From contig CALMZO010000430.1 in the NCBI GenBank assembly GCA_937870825.1, positions 1 through 37,139 of the forward strand: 37,139 nt of DNA. Reading direction: 5' to 3'. How positions within the stretch are numbered: position 1 is the first letter of the stretch; the number at the start of each line of letters is the position of its first letter. A model generated the notes under the pieces. The model was not told the DNA's origin and ran no database searches. It worked only from the letters and a program-made list of their open reading frames with translations. Source of the DNA: an uncultured Chloroflexota bacterium (GTDB lineage: Bacteria; Chloroflexota; Anaerolineae; UBA4142; SHND01). The position numbers and the translations under genes were made by a program. This document shows positions 1 to 6,020 of this stretch, in pieces.

Positions 1-357
1 CACCGGCACTGCCACCGCTGCACCCACGATTCCCGCTTTCATCAAAAAATCGCGCCGCGAGATGTGTTGATATTGCGCGGGAGTCTTGACGGGTTCTGCC
101 AACAGATGTTTTTTGTCCAGTTGTTCAAGAGCATACCACACCACGCGCGGGTCAACAATAGTACCGAGTTCAGAGGACATTTTCTTGGCAATGTCCGAAA
201 CACTCGTTTTGCCATCGGCATATTTCCAGACCAATGCCGCAGTCGGATTCAAACAACTTGCTTGCGCGTTATCGAGGTCGTAAATCAAGATTTCATCGTT
301 CAGCGTTTCGACGACCAATTGTGTGTGTCGTGCGCCGGGAAAAAGAGAAGCAGACAT
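1..357 (-). CDS. PqqD-like protein with internal Tat-type motif (partial)
   Basis: The first 119 codons of a minus-strand gene whose 3' end lies beyond base 1. The ATG at 357-355 follows a strong AGGAGG ribosome site at about 361-368. Residues 10-90 look like the winged-helix PqqD fold (pattern LNPTAALVWKYADG, then VSDIAKKM), a family that binds leader peptides of ribosomally made modified peptides. Near residue 102 comes SRRDFLMKAG followed by a small hydrophobic run, a twin-arginine export motif placed after the domain instead of at the N-terminus. By family precedent such proteins often continue into a Cys-rich tail, which cannot be seen here. Function is inferred only from the fold-like sequence. 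Confidence 0.6.
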   Translation of the reverse strand, partial: MSASLFPGARHTQLVVETLNDEILIYDLDNAQASCLNPTAALVWKYADGKTSVSDIAKKMSSELGTIVDPRVVWYALEQLDKKHLLAEPVKTPAQYQHISRRDFLMKAGIVGAAVAVPV

Positions 358-654
358 GAATCCTCCTGCCGAGCAGGGATTGGAATGATTTGGGTAGAAA
401 CGAACTCGTGCAGCATTAAACAAGCTCTTGGGAGTCGCGCCCAATGAAATCGTTTAGAAAGCGTCTTTCAACGCATCGGTACGCAAAACAAGTTGGTTAA
501 TGATGCACTAGAGAGGAGATTTTACAAACTTGTTTGGCATTATCAGTGAATTGTCTGTTTTGTCAACAGATATTTTTGATAAAAAATCCAGTCACTCTTT
601 GTTACGCCAAACGCGCGGTCTTGCATTTCCAAAAAATTTCGCTCGCGCGTACGG
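358..654. other. Intergenic region without a supported gene
   Basis: About 300 bases upstream of both the PqqD-like gene and the gene at 720. It is AT-richer than its neighbours. Open frames that run through it on the minus strand lack ribosome sites and family resemblance. A short inverted repeat CTGTT/AACAG lies near 556-573. No RNA gene was recognised. Confidence 0.4.
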
Positions 655-683
655 TTGACGATTTCCATGACACGCCCTAGAAT
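655..683 (+). promoter_or_regulatory. Sigma-70 type promoter
   Basis: TTGACG at 655-660, a 17-bp spacer and TAGAAT at 678-683. This is close to consensus and well placed for the gene starting at 720, leaving a leader of about 30 nt that holds AAGGGA as ribosome site. Confidence 0.65.
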
Positions 684-719
684 GTTTTGCGTTCGAGAAA
701 TTTTCAAGGGAGTGATGTA

Positions 720-959
720 ATGCTGACCCCGAACCCCGCCATTCAAAACCAACTTGACGAAGCGAAAAAACAACTCGCCGACTTGAAAGCCGAAAAGCGT
801 CGGCTCTTTCCGCCCAACACCGACCCGCTCGGCGCACCCGACCGATTTCCCGCCGACTATACGCCGGAACAAATCGCGTATCATCGTCAATTGAATACGC
901 AAATCGAGGCGCTCGAACAACGCGTAGACGATTTGCAAACGCGCCTCTACAGCAAATGA
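720..959 (+). CDS. Small coiled-coil hypothetical protein
   Basis: A 79-residue protein of unknown role. ATG at 720 is preceded by AAGGGAG, which favours it over an upstream in-frame ATG at 687. Two charged, Leu-spaced helices (residues about 8-30 and 50-77) flank a Pro-rich loop (FPPNTDPLGAPDRFP), so a helical hairpin or coiled coil is likely. Its TGA overlaps the ATG of the next gene (ATGA at 956-959), so the two are translationally coupled and probably act in the same process. Confidence 0.7.
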   Translation: MLTPNPAIQNQLDEAKKQLADLKAEKRRLFPPNTDPLGAPDRFPADYTPEQIAYHRQLNTQIEALEQRVDDLQTRLYSK

Positions 960-1306
960 ACATACCATTAAAACCAACCGGCATTGTGGTGGACCTAAAG
1001 CAGCGGCTGCTCCAAATCAATTGGGAGGATGGAGCGCAAAGCGTGTTCGATTTCGATACGCTCCGCCGCGCTTGTCCCTGCGCCGAATGTCGCCCGTGGG
1101 TCCATGACCTCGTGAAAACGACGATGCCGCGTGAGCCGTCGGATGCTGTAAAAAACGCGCGCGGCGAACTCGGAACGATGCAGGACATTCAGCCCGTCGG
1201 AACCTATGCCCTGCATTTCAATTGGGCGGACGGACACACCTACGGCATATACGACTGGAAATACCTGCGCGAAATCTCCCCTGCATATAGTACTCAAGTC
1301 ACATAA
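956..1306 (+). CDS. DUF971 (GBBH-like N-terminal domain) protein
   Basis: A 116-residue single-domain protein. It opens with a beta strand pair around ILQINWEDG-type sequence, then RRACPCAECRPW (residues about 38-49) with the conserved CPCAxC cysteines, and ends with GTYALHFNWADGHTYGIYDW, the usual signature of DUF971, the zinc-binding domain also found at the N-terminus of gamma-butyrobetaine hydroxylase. Stand-alone bacterial members are of uncertain role; some lie near iron-sulfur or Mrp genes. It overlaps the preceding gene by 4 bp, and its length is normal for the family. Confidence 0.8.
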   Translation: MNIPLKPTGIVVDLKQRLLQINWEDGAQSVFDFDTLRRACPCAECRPWVHDLVKTTMPREPSDAVKNARGELGTMQDIQPVGTYALHFNWADGHTYGIYDWKYLREISPAYSTQVT

Positions 1307-1480
1307 AGAACCATATTAACTCGCGTTATGCGCCAGCTGTCCTTTCGAGCCGATTTTGCAAGAAATCTCCAGTGCGAACAACAAGATTTCTCGCCGCGAC
1401 GTAATCGTTGCAATCGCTCAAAATGACATGCGAAAACCAAACGCCAAGTTCTCAACTCCCCAATTCGAGAGATTTCCCAC

Positions 1481-1795
1481 GTGAGCGAAAAACGACCCAT
1501 CAAACTCTTGCTCGAGTACGATATTCCCGACCAAGTACAGGAAACGTACTATCGGTTCGTCACCGGCGAATTTGTGCCCCAAGTCAATCGCATTGGGCTT
1601 GAACTCGCCGAAGTGTGGGAAACCGTGTACGGCAATTACCCGCGGCGGCTCATTGTCTTTGTCGTCCAAGACCAAGAGACGTGCGACGAAGCCTTACAAA
1701 GCGAAAAATTTCAACGACTCGAACGCAAACTCCTCCGCTTTGTAAAAAATTACAGCAAACGCACCGTACCGTACAAAGGACAATTTCAATTCTAA
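1481..1795 (+). CDS. Hypothetical protein, possible dimeric alpha/beta fold
   Basis: A 104-residue protein with a GTG start and GAGAG about 9 nt upstream. It is basic at the C-terminus and rich in charged and aromatic residues. The alternating strand-helix pattern (KLLLEYDIP, then a helix, then RRLIVFVVQD) recalls small dimeric alpha/beta-barrel proteins, but I do not recognise the family. It is followed by a perfect 17-bp inverted repeat at 1807-1850. Confidence 0.6.
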   Translation: MSEKRPIKLLLEYDIPDQVQETYYRFVTGEFVPQVNRIGLELAEVWETVYGNYPRRLIVFVVQDQETCDEALQSEKFQRLERKLLRFVKNYSKRTVPYKGQFQF

Positions 1796-1806
1796 CAAAA
1801 GCATCG

Positions 1807-1850
1807 AGGGTTGAGCATAGAGTTACGGAATTGACTCTATGCTCAACCCT
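1807..1850. repeat. Perfect 17-bp inverted repeat
   Basis: AGGGTTGAGCATAGAGT at 1807-1823 and its exact reverse complement at 1834-1850, with a 10-nt loop. There is no T-run after it, so it is not a classical terminator. It may act as an mRNA hairpin after the gene at 1481 or be an insertion scar. Confidence 0.8.
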
Positions 1851-1868
1851 TGTGTCTCATTGCTACTC

Positions 1869-1997
1869 ATGCGCGTAACCATTTGGGTTGACATGGAAGG
1901 CATGGCAGGAATCTATCGCTACGGCGCGCAGCATCTCGCGCCGAGCGTCGCGTGTGAATTGATTGAAACGCGCGTCCAAGAAGCATTTTTTGGTATC
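1869..1997 (+). pseudogene. Truncated M55 D-aminopeptidase (DppA-like) remnant
   Basis: From ATG 1869 the frame reads MRVTIWVDMEGMAGIYRY and continues for about 40 residues with a helix-like stretch. The string VDMEGMAGI is the N-terminal hallmark of M55 (DppA) zinc D-aminopeptidases, in which the Asp and Glu bind metal. The full enzyme needs about 270 residues, including downstream His and Glu ligands. Here the similarity stops before 2000, and the frame then runs through a terminator hairpin (2012-2042). I therefore read it as a deletion remnant. It sits directly after the 17-bp inverted repeat at 1807-1850, which may mark the rearrangement. Confidence 0.55.
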
Positions 1998-2011
1998 ACA
2001 AATAAAAACGT

Positions 2012-2042
2012 AGAGACGTTCCGACGGAACGTCTCTTTTTTT
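2012..2042. terminator. Rho-independent terminator
   Basis: AGAGACGTTCC (2012-2022), loop GAC, GGAACGTCTCT (2026-2036), then a run of T to 2042. The stem is perfect over 11 bp. On the minus strand it is followed by TACGTTTTT, so it may also end the minus-strand block 2049-5907. The sequence resembles repeated palindromes of the GAGACGTTCC type that I recall from cyanobacterial and Chloroflexi genomes. Confidence 0.8.
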
Positions 2043-2048
2043 GCAAAT

Positions 2049-2621
2049 TCAATTTACCATTTTCCACGCCCGCCGCGCCGTTCCCAAAATCGCGCGGTCT
2101 GTTTCCAAAACATTTTCGTCAAGCCATTCCGCGCGCGCGTCCTTCTCGCGCATCCTCAGCACAATCGGAATCTCTGCATCGAACGGCGCGCGTACGCGCG
2201 TCTTGAGAAAATCTCCCCCGTCCGACATTTGCAGCGCGCCCGTCAAATTCCACAGCAGCCACGCGCTCAACATTCCCGAAAACATCGCGTTTGACGCTTG
2301 ATGTTGGACGCTTGGCGCTTGCTCTACCATTTTTCCGCGCGCGACAATTTCCTGATTCTCAATTTCCCACTCGACGCGTTCCATCTCTGGCGTCACGAAC
2401 GCGATACCCGCAATCTCGCGCGTGGGCGTGCGGCCAATGTCGAGACACGCGGCAATCACTTTTTTCGTTTTGTACCAGACTTCGGCGGGGTCAAACTCAT
2501 CGTCCGCAATTTGGAACGTTTGTTGTGCAGAGGAAACCATTTTCAAATCGCGCGTGACGAGCGCGGCGCGGAGGAGATTCGAGTGAACGGAGAGGATGAG
2601 GAGGAAACGTGGGGGATTCAT
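2049..2621 (-). CDS. Short FGGY-kinase-like protein, probably inactive
   Basis: A 190-residue protein. The order of segments follows the N-terminal half of FGGY carbohydrate kinases: a first strand (FLLILSVHSNLLRAALV) where kinases have an AxDxGTT phosphate loop, then DPAEVWYKTKKVIAACL, then EIAGIAFVTPEMERVEW, then SAWLLWNLTG. The phosphate-loop residues are absent and the C-terminal ATPase half is missing (families are usually near 500 residues), so activity is unlikely. A heptamer repeat at 2291-2325 encodes QAPSVQHQAS inside the frame. The ATG lies 5 nt after the stop of the AbiEii-like gene. A decayed or repurposed fold is my inference. Confidence 0.45.
   Translation of the reverse strand: MNPPRFLLILSVHSNLLRAALVTRDLKMVSSAQQTFQIADDEFDPAEVWYKTKKVIAACLDIGRTPTREIAGIAFVTPEMERVEWEIENQEIVARGKMVEQAPSVQHQASNAMFSGMLSAWLLWNLTGALQMSDGGDFLKTRVRAPFDAEIPIVLRMREKDARAEWLDENVLETDRAILGTARRAWKMVN
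2291..2325. repeat. Heptamer repeat inside a coding region
   Basis: Five 7-bp units: TTGACGC, TTGATGT, TGGACGC, TTGGCGC and TTGCTCT. They lie inside the FGGY-like gene and keep its frame because 35 bp adds 11-12 codons with no stop. Confidence 0.6.
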
Positions 2622-2626
2622 CGAAA

Positions 2627-3286
2627 CTATTCAGCAGGCTTCACCCTGCGCAATAATTCGTCAGCAAGGTCGAGATAAAATTTCTTTAGCAACTCCAAGT
2701 CAAGTGGTTTAATCATACGCGGCATTCGTGTAGCACCCCGAATCTGACGCATCATGTTTGCAACCCAAAATTCTGTTAATCCCAAGTCCTTTTGTTTTGC
2801 GAGCGACAACAAGTGGTCCAAATCCTGCCCTTGCTGAAGGATAAAGTAAAGGTCAACAAAGTCTTTGCTTTCCGTACGACTCAAAATAGCAGTTAATTTG
2901 CTTGCTCCTACATTTTCCAATGAATCTACAATTACATTGCCGAAAAGTTGATTTTCCCCAAATTGAATTTTATGGTCACGGACCAGATCAATGCGTACGA
3001 CTTCGCCTTCTGCCTCTAACGAGAGTTGTTTAAGTGAAGTGACAATCAAACGCTTTGAGAGTGAGCCGCCAACTTGGCGAGAAATTGCCTCAAGCACTGC
3101 GGTCGCAAGTTCCAGAACTCCATCGTCCACCGTGAACAAATCCAAATCTTCGCTAAAACGATGATGCAAATAAAATGCTGCCAGCGCGGTTCCACCTGTC
3201 AAAAAAAACTGTCTCCCAACTTCCGTTGCAAAAAAGAGTTCAAGAACCTTCGCCTGCAACGGTGTGAGAATATCATTAGTTGGCAT
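2627..3286 (-). CDS. AbiEii/AbiGii-type nucleotidyltransferase (putative toxin)
   Basis: A 219-residue protein. FLTGGTALAAFYLHHR (residues about 28-43) followed by FSEDLDLF (44-51) is the GGT(A/S)L...R.SxDxD nucleotidyltransferase signature of the AbiEii/AbiGii family, the toxic half of some type IV toxin-antitoxin and abortive-infection pairs. Later, SRTESKDFVDLYFIL (about 135-149) matches the conserved K/R-D-xxD segment. The upstream partner gene overlaps it by 11 bp (3276-3286). Base composition is less GCG-rich than the flanking lepB and deoC genes, which fits horizontal gain. The target is unknown. Confidence 0.8.
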   Translation of the reverse strand: MPTNDILTPLQAKVLELFFATEVGRQFFLTGGTALAAFYLHHRFSEDLDLFTVDDGVLELATAVLEAISRQVGGSLSKRLIVTSLKQLSLEAEGEVVRIDLVRDHKIQFGENQLFGNVIVDSLENVGASKLTAILSRTESKDFVDLYFILQQGQDLDHLLSLAKQKDLGLTEFWVANMMRQIRGATRMPRMIKPLDLELLKKFYLDLADELLRRVKPAE

Positions 3287-3602
3287 TTGACCACACCTTT
3301 AGGGCATGTCCCCACGCCTCTTTGATTTCTGGAACACGCCACCAAACGCGATCAAAATATTCACGCACATCCTTGAGTCCAATATAATTCCAAATATCGT
3401 CCCACAACGCGTAATTCAGAATGCGACTCATCACCCAAATTTTTTCTGTCTCGTTATCCCCGCGCAAAATCGCCCGCACGTCCTCTTCCGTCAGGTCATA
3501 GTCCCAAAAAAAATATACGCGTTTGCGTTCCTCTTGTTTTGCCTTTGCTTCCATCGTCATCTCATCACAAAATTTTTTCTCTGCATGCGCCAGACGTTTC
3601 AT
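3276..3602 (-). CDS. Partner (putative antitoxin) of the AbiEii-like gene
   Basis: A 108-residue protein with the pattern YFFWDYDLTEEDVRAILRG and then EKIWVMSRILNYALWDDIW, seen in small proteins encoded just upstream of AbiEii nucleotidyltransferases. Coding overlap with the next gene implies coupled translation of both proteins. The start is uncertain: neither the ATG at 3602 nor internal ATGs near codons 15 and 17 have a clear ribosome site. An antitoxin role is inferred from position only. Confidence 0.65.
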   Translation of the reverse strand: MKRLAHAEKKFCDEMTMEAKAKQEERKRVYFFWDYDLTEEDVRAILRGDNETEKIWVMSRILNYALWDDIWNYIGLKDVREYFDRVWWRVPEIKEAWGHALKVWSNAN

Positions 3603-3680
3603 CGAGTGGTCATTTGGCTTTGCAAAACAATCACTCGCCGAAATGTCTCTACGCTCACTCTTTCTCTCCCTCTCCCTATC

Positions 3681-4580
3681 TCAATATCTCCCGCCACTAC
3701 TCGCCTCCGCCGTTTCCCCGCGCGCCTCTTGCACAATTTTCACGCCCGCGCTTGCGCCGATGCGCGTTGCGCCCGCTTTAATCATCTCTTGCGCTTGCTC
3801 CAAATTTTTCACCCCGCCCGCCGCCTTGACGCCGAGATTCGGACCAACCGTGTCGCGCATCAACGCGACATCGTGCGCCGTCGCGCCGCCGGGTCCAAAG
3901 CCCGTTGACGTTTTCACAAAATCCGCGCCGGCTTCTTTTGACAGACGCGACGCGCGAATTTTTTCCTCGTCGTTCAACAACGCCGCTTCGATAATCACTT
4001 TAACGATTGCGCCTTGCCGATGCGCCGCGTCCACCACCGCGCGAATATCCTCGCGCACAAAATCATCGCGTTTCGCTTTCAGCGCGCCGACATTGATGAC
4101 CATATCAATTTCTGTCGCGCCGTCCACAATCGCCTGTTCCGTTTCAAACACTTTGGTCGCCGTCGTGTGCGCGCCCAGTGGAAAGCCGACAACCGTCGCC
4201 ACTTGAACAGCACTGCCGCGCAGCAGCTCGGCGCACTGTTTCACGAACGGCGGATTGACGCACACCGCCGCAAAGTGAAACTCGCGCGCTTCTTTACACA
4301 ATTTTTCAATTTCCGCAGGCGTCGCTTCCGCTTTCAGCAGCGTGTGGTCAATGTAACCGGCAATGTCGCCCGGCACGTCCGCCGCGTTCAAACCGCGCGC
4401 CGTGATGCGCGCCGCGCCCGCGTCAAGGATTCGCCGCGCGCGTCCTGAACACACCACCGCGCACACGCCGCAGTCCACGCACAAGCCGCCGACAGAATCG
4501 TCGCACACTTTTTTCGCGTCGGCTTGGAGGGCGCGCGTGATTGCGTTCGTGAGTTCATCAATGAGGGGCGAAAGATTCAT
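3681..4580 (-). CDS. deoC: Deoxyribose-phosphate aldolase with N-terminal Cys-cluster extension
   Basis: DeoC cleaves 2-deoxyribose-5-phosphate to glyceraldehyde-3-phosphate and acetaldehyde. The aldolase domain begins near residue 76 ([12 protein letters not shown]). Schiff-base Lys 223 lies in FVKTSTGFG, with Asp 159 in EIDMVIN and Lys 252 in GVKAAGG, so the active site is complete. Residues 1-75 are extra: an amphipathic helix followed by Cys 26, 34, 37, 40 and 44, of which the last four form CX2CX2CX3C, the spacing of a 4Fe-4S ferredoxin site. Ordinary DeoC is about 220 residues; this one is 299. I chose ATG 4580 over the adjacent GTG at 4583. It follows rpiB by 56 bp containing a 9-bp tandem repeat. 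Confidence 0.9.
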   Translation of the reverse strand: MNLSPLIDELTNAITRALQADAKKVCDDSVGGLCVDCGVCAVVCSGRARRILDAGAARITARGLNAADVPGDIAGYIDHTLLKAEATPAEIEKLCKEAREFHFAAVCVNPPFVKQCAELLRGSAVQVATVVGFPLGAHTTATKVFETEQAIVDGATEIDMVINVGALKAKRDDFVREDIRAVVDAAHRQGAIVKVIIEAALLNDEEKIRASRLSKEAGADFVKTSTGFGPGGATAHDVALMRDTVGPNLGVKAAGGVKNLEQAQEMIKAGATRIGASAGVKIVQEARGETAEASSGGRY

Positions 4581-4589
4581 CACAAAAGG

Positions 4590-4616
4590 AAATCAGGGAA
4601 ATGAGGGAAACAAGGG
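4590..4616. repeat. Three 9-bp tandem repeats in the rpiB-deoC junction
   Basis: AAATCAGGG, AAATGAGGG and AAACAAGGG in a row, just upstream of deoC on the minus strand. The deoC start has no clear ribosome site. Confidence 0.7.
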
Positions 4617-4636
4617 AGCTTGATTTCCCTCTCCCA

Positions 4637-5185
4637 TCACTTTTTCAAAAACCGTTTTTCAATTTCCATAATTTTCGCCACGCGTTTTTTATGTCGTTCT
4701 TCCGCGCAATTCGTCGTCAAAAAAATTCGCGTAATTTCGAGCGCGTCATTTTCGGAAATCATTTTCGCGCCGAGTGTGAGAATGTTCGCGTCGTTGTGTT
4801 CACGCGCGTTCGCCGCCATTTTGACGTCATTGCAATTTGCCGCGCGCACGCCGGGAACTTTGTTCGCCGCCATGGCAGAACCGATGCCCGCGCCGTCGAG
4901 CAAAATGCCGCGCCACGCCGAACCATCACTCACCAATTTCGCCACCGCGTACGCAATATCGGGATAGTCCACCGCATCGGAAGAAAACGTTCCGCAATCG
5001 AGAACTTGATACTCGCGCTGCGTCAACGCGCGTATCAAAATTTTTTTTAATTCAAAACCGCCGTGGTCTGCGCCAATCGCCACCGTGTAGCGTTCGACAC
5101 AATTCGCATCGGCAACGCGAATGCCTTGTTCCGAGATAACGCGTTCGACAATTTCGCGCACCCGCGCGCGCAACGAATCTTCCAT
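4637..5185 (-). CDS. rpiB: Ribose-5-phosphate isomerase B-like protein with N-terminal extension
   Basis: RpiB interconverts ribose-5-phosphate and ribulose-5-phosphate. The core starts near residue 34 with VAIGADHGGFELKK, and GAGIGSAMAANKVPGVRAA (about 98-116) is the anion-binding loop. In enterobacterial RpiB the residue before GTGIG is the catalytic Cys; here it is Asp 97 (LLDGAGIG), so the chemistry may differ. Residues 1-33 are additional and start with an amphipathic helix (MEDSLRARVREIVERVI) like the targeting helices of microcompartment cargo. ATG 5185 is preferred; an in-frame GTG lies at 5191. It is followed by deoC in the same direction. Confidence 0.85.
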   Translation of the reverse strand: MEDSLRARVREIVERVISEQGIRVADANCVERYTVAIGADHGGFELKKILIRALTQREYQVLDCGTFSSDAVDYPDIAYAVAKLVSDGSAWRGILLDGAGIGSAMAANKVPGVRAANCNDVKMAANAREHNDANILTLGAKMISENDALEITRIFLTTNCAEERHKKRVAKIMEIEKRFLKK

Positions 5186-5206
5186 AAACACAAAAGGATG
5201 AAGGAT

Positions 5207-5234
5207 TCATCCCTCATCCCTCATCCCTCATCCC
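5207..5234. repeat. TCATCCC heptamer, four perfect copies
   Basis: Four exact 7-bp copies in the 62-bp lepB-rpiB junction. Read on the coding (minus) strand the unit is GGGATGA. Confidence 0.9.
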
Positions 5235-5247
5235 TCTTTTATGACCT

Positions 5248-5907
5248 TTATTCCCCCGCCGCGTACGAATAATCCGGCACAATCCCCCAATATTCCGAGG
5301 GCCAATAACTGATCCACGCTTTGCCGATGAGGTCATTACGCGGCAGCATTCCCCATGCGTGCGAGTCGGAGGACTCGGGACGATTGTCGCCCAAAACAAA
5401 AAACTCGTGCGGTCCGACGACGACCGGTCCGTAATCGTAATCGGCAAAATTGTACGGATACGGTTCCGGAACCCGAACGCCGTTCACAAAAATTTTGCCC
5501 GCGCGAATTTCCACTTTTTCCCCCGGCAAGCCAATGACGCGTTTGATAAAATTCTTTTTCGGATTCAACGGATATTTAAAAATCACCACGTCACCGCGTT
5601 CCGGGTCGCCGAACAAATAATTCAATTTATTGACCAACAAAAATTGTCCGTCGTGAAAATTCGGCTCCATCGAATACCCTTCAATCCGATAGTTTTCGAT
5701 GGCAAAACGAATCATGAAAAAAATCACCAGCGTCAAAAGGACAGTTTCCACCAATTCGCGTGCCGCGTTCCCCCAATTGCTTTTGGTTTGTTGTTCCGTG
5801 TAATCGGGAAAAGTCGGAATCGTCTCCGCTTCTGCCGTCGCCGCGGGATAAGTGTACGCATTCGCGCGCGCGGCTGGTTCAAACTCGTAACGATTAGCAG
5901 GTTCCAA
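5248..5907 (-). CDS. lepB: Signal peptidase I
   Basis: A 219-residue inner-membrane serine protease that removes signal peptides from exported proteins. One membrane helix (about 52-70, ELVETVLLTLVIFFMI) precedes the catalytic domain outside the membrane. Ser 79 in EGYSMEPNF is the nucleophile and Lys 122 in FIKRVIGLPGE is the general base; VLGDNRPESSDSH is the conserved box E. The start is TTG at 5907, with AGGAG about 7 nt upstream. The N-terminal 45 residues are a long polar tail. It heads the lepB-rpiB-deoC transcript from the promoter at 5946-5974. Confidence 0.93.
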   Translation of the reverse strand: MEPANRYEFEPAARANAYTYPAATAEAETIPTFPDYTEQQTKSNWGNAARELVETVLLTLVIFFMIRFAIENYRIEGYSMEPNFHDGQFLLVNKLNYLFGDPERGDVVIFKYPLNPKKNFIKRVIGLPGEKVEIRAGKIFVNGVRVPEPYPYNFADYDYGPVVVGPHEFFVLGDNRPESSDSHAWGMLPRNDLIGKAWISYWPSEYWGIVPDYSYAAGE

Positions 5908-5924
5908 AATTCAACTCCTTTATC

Positions 5925-5940
5925 CGACGGAGCTCCGTCG
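5925..5940. promoter_or_regulatory. 16-bp perfect palindrome at the predicted lepB transcription start
   Basis: CGACGGAGCTCCGTCG has no loop and covers the position where transcription from the 5946-5951 -10 box should begin. It could be an operator or a hairpin at the 5' end of the mRNA. Confidence 0.6.
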
Positions 5941-5945
5941 CAAGA

Positions 5946-5974
5946 ATTATAACGGATTCAAAGGATGGGAGCAA
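5946..5974 (-). promoter_or_regulatory. Promoter of the lepB-rpiB-deoC operon
   Basis: On the minus strand, TTGCTC (5974-5969), a 17-bp spacer and a consensus TATAAT (5951-5946). The leader to the TTG start is about 30 nt. Confidence 0.65.
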
Positions 5975-6005
5975 ACGCTTTGTATGAGATTTGTGGGCTA
6001 TTTGA

Positions 6006-6014
6006 TGCTAAAAT
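6006..6014 (+). promoter_or_regulatory. Extended -10 of a probably leaderless gene
   Basis: TGC followed by TAAAAT ends at 6014, seven bases before the ATG at 6021. Transcription would start at or next to the start codon, and no ribosome site is present. Confidence 0.45.
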
Positions 6015-6020
6015 TTCAAC

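Noticed and set aside
543..977. Minus-strand open frame opposite the coiled-coil gene
   Set aside because: It lies mostly over a plus-strand gene with a good promoter and ribosome site, and shows no family pattern; it is a shadow of the real frame.
1839..2294. 151-codon plus-strand gene
   Set aside because: Only the first part after 1869 resembles a family. The rest runs through a terminator and then opposite the FGGY-like gene.
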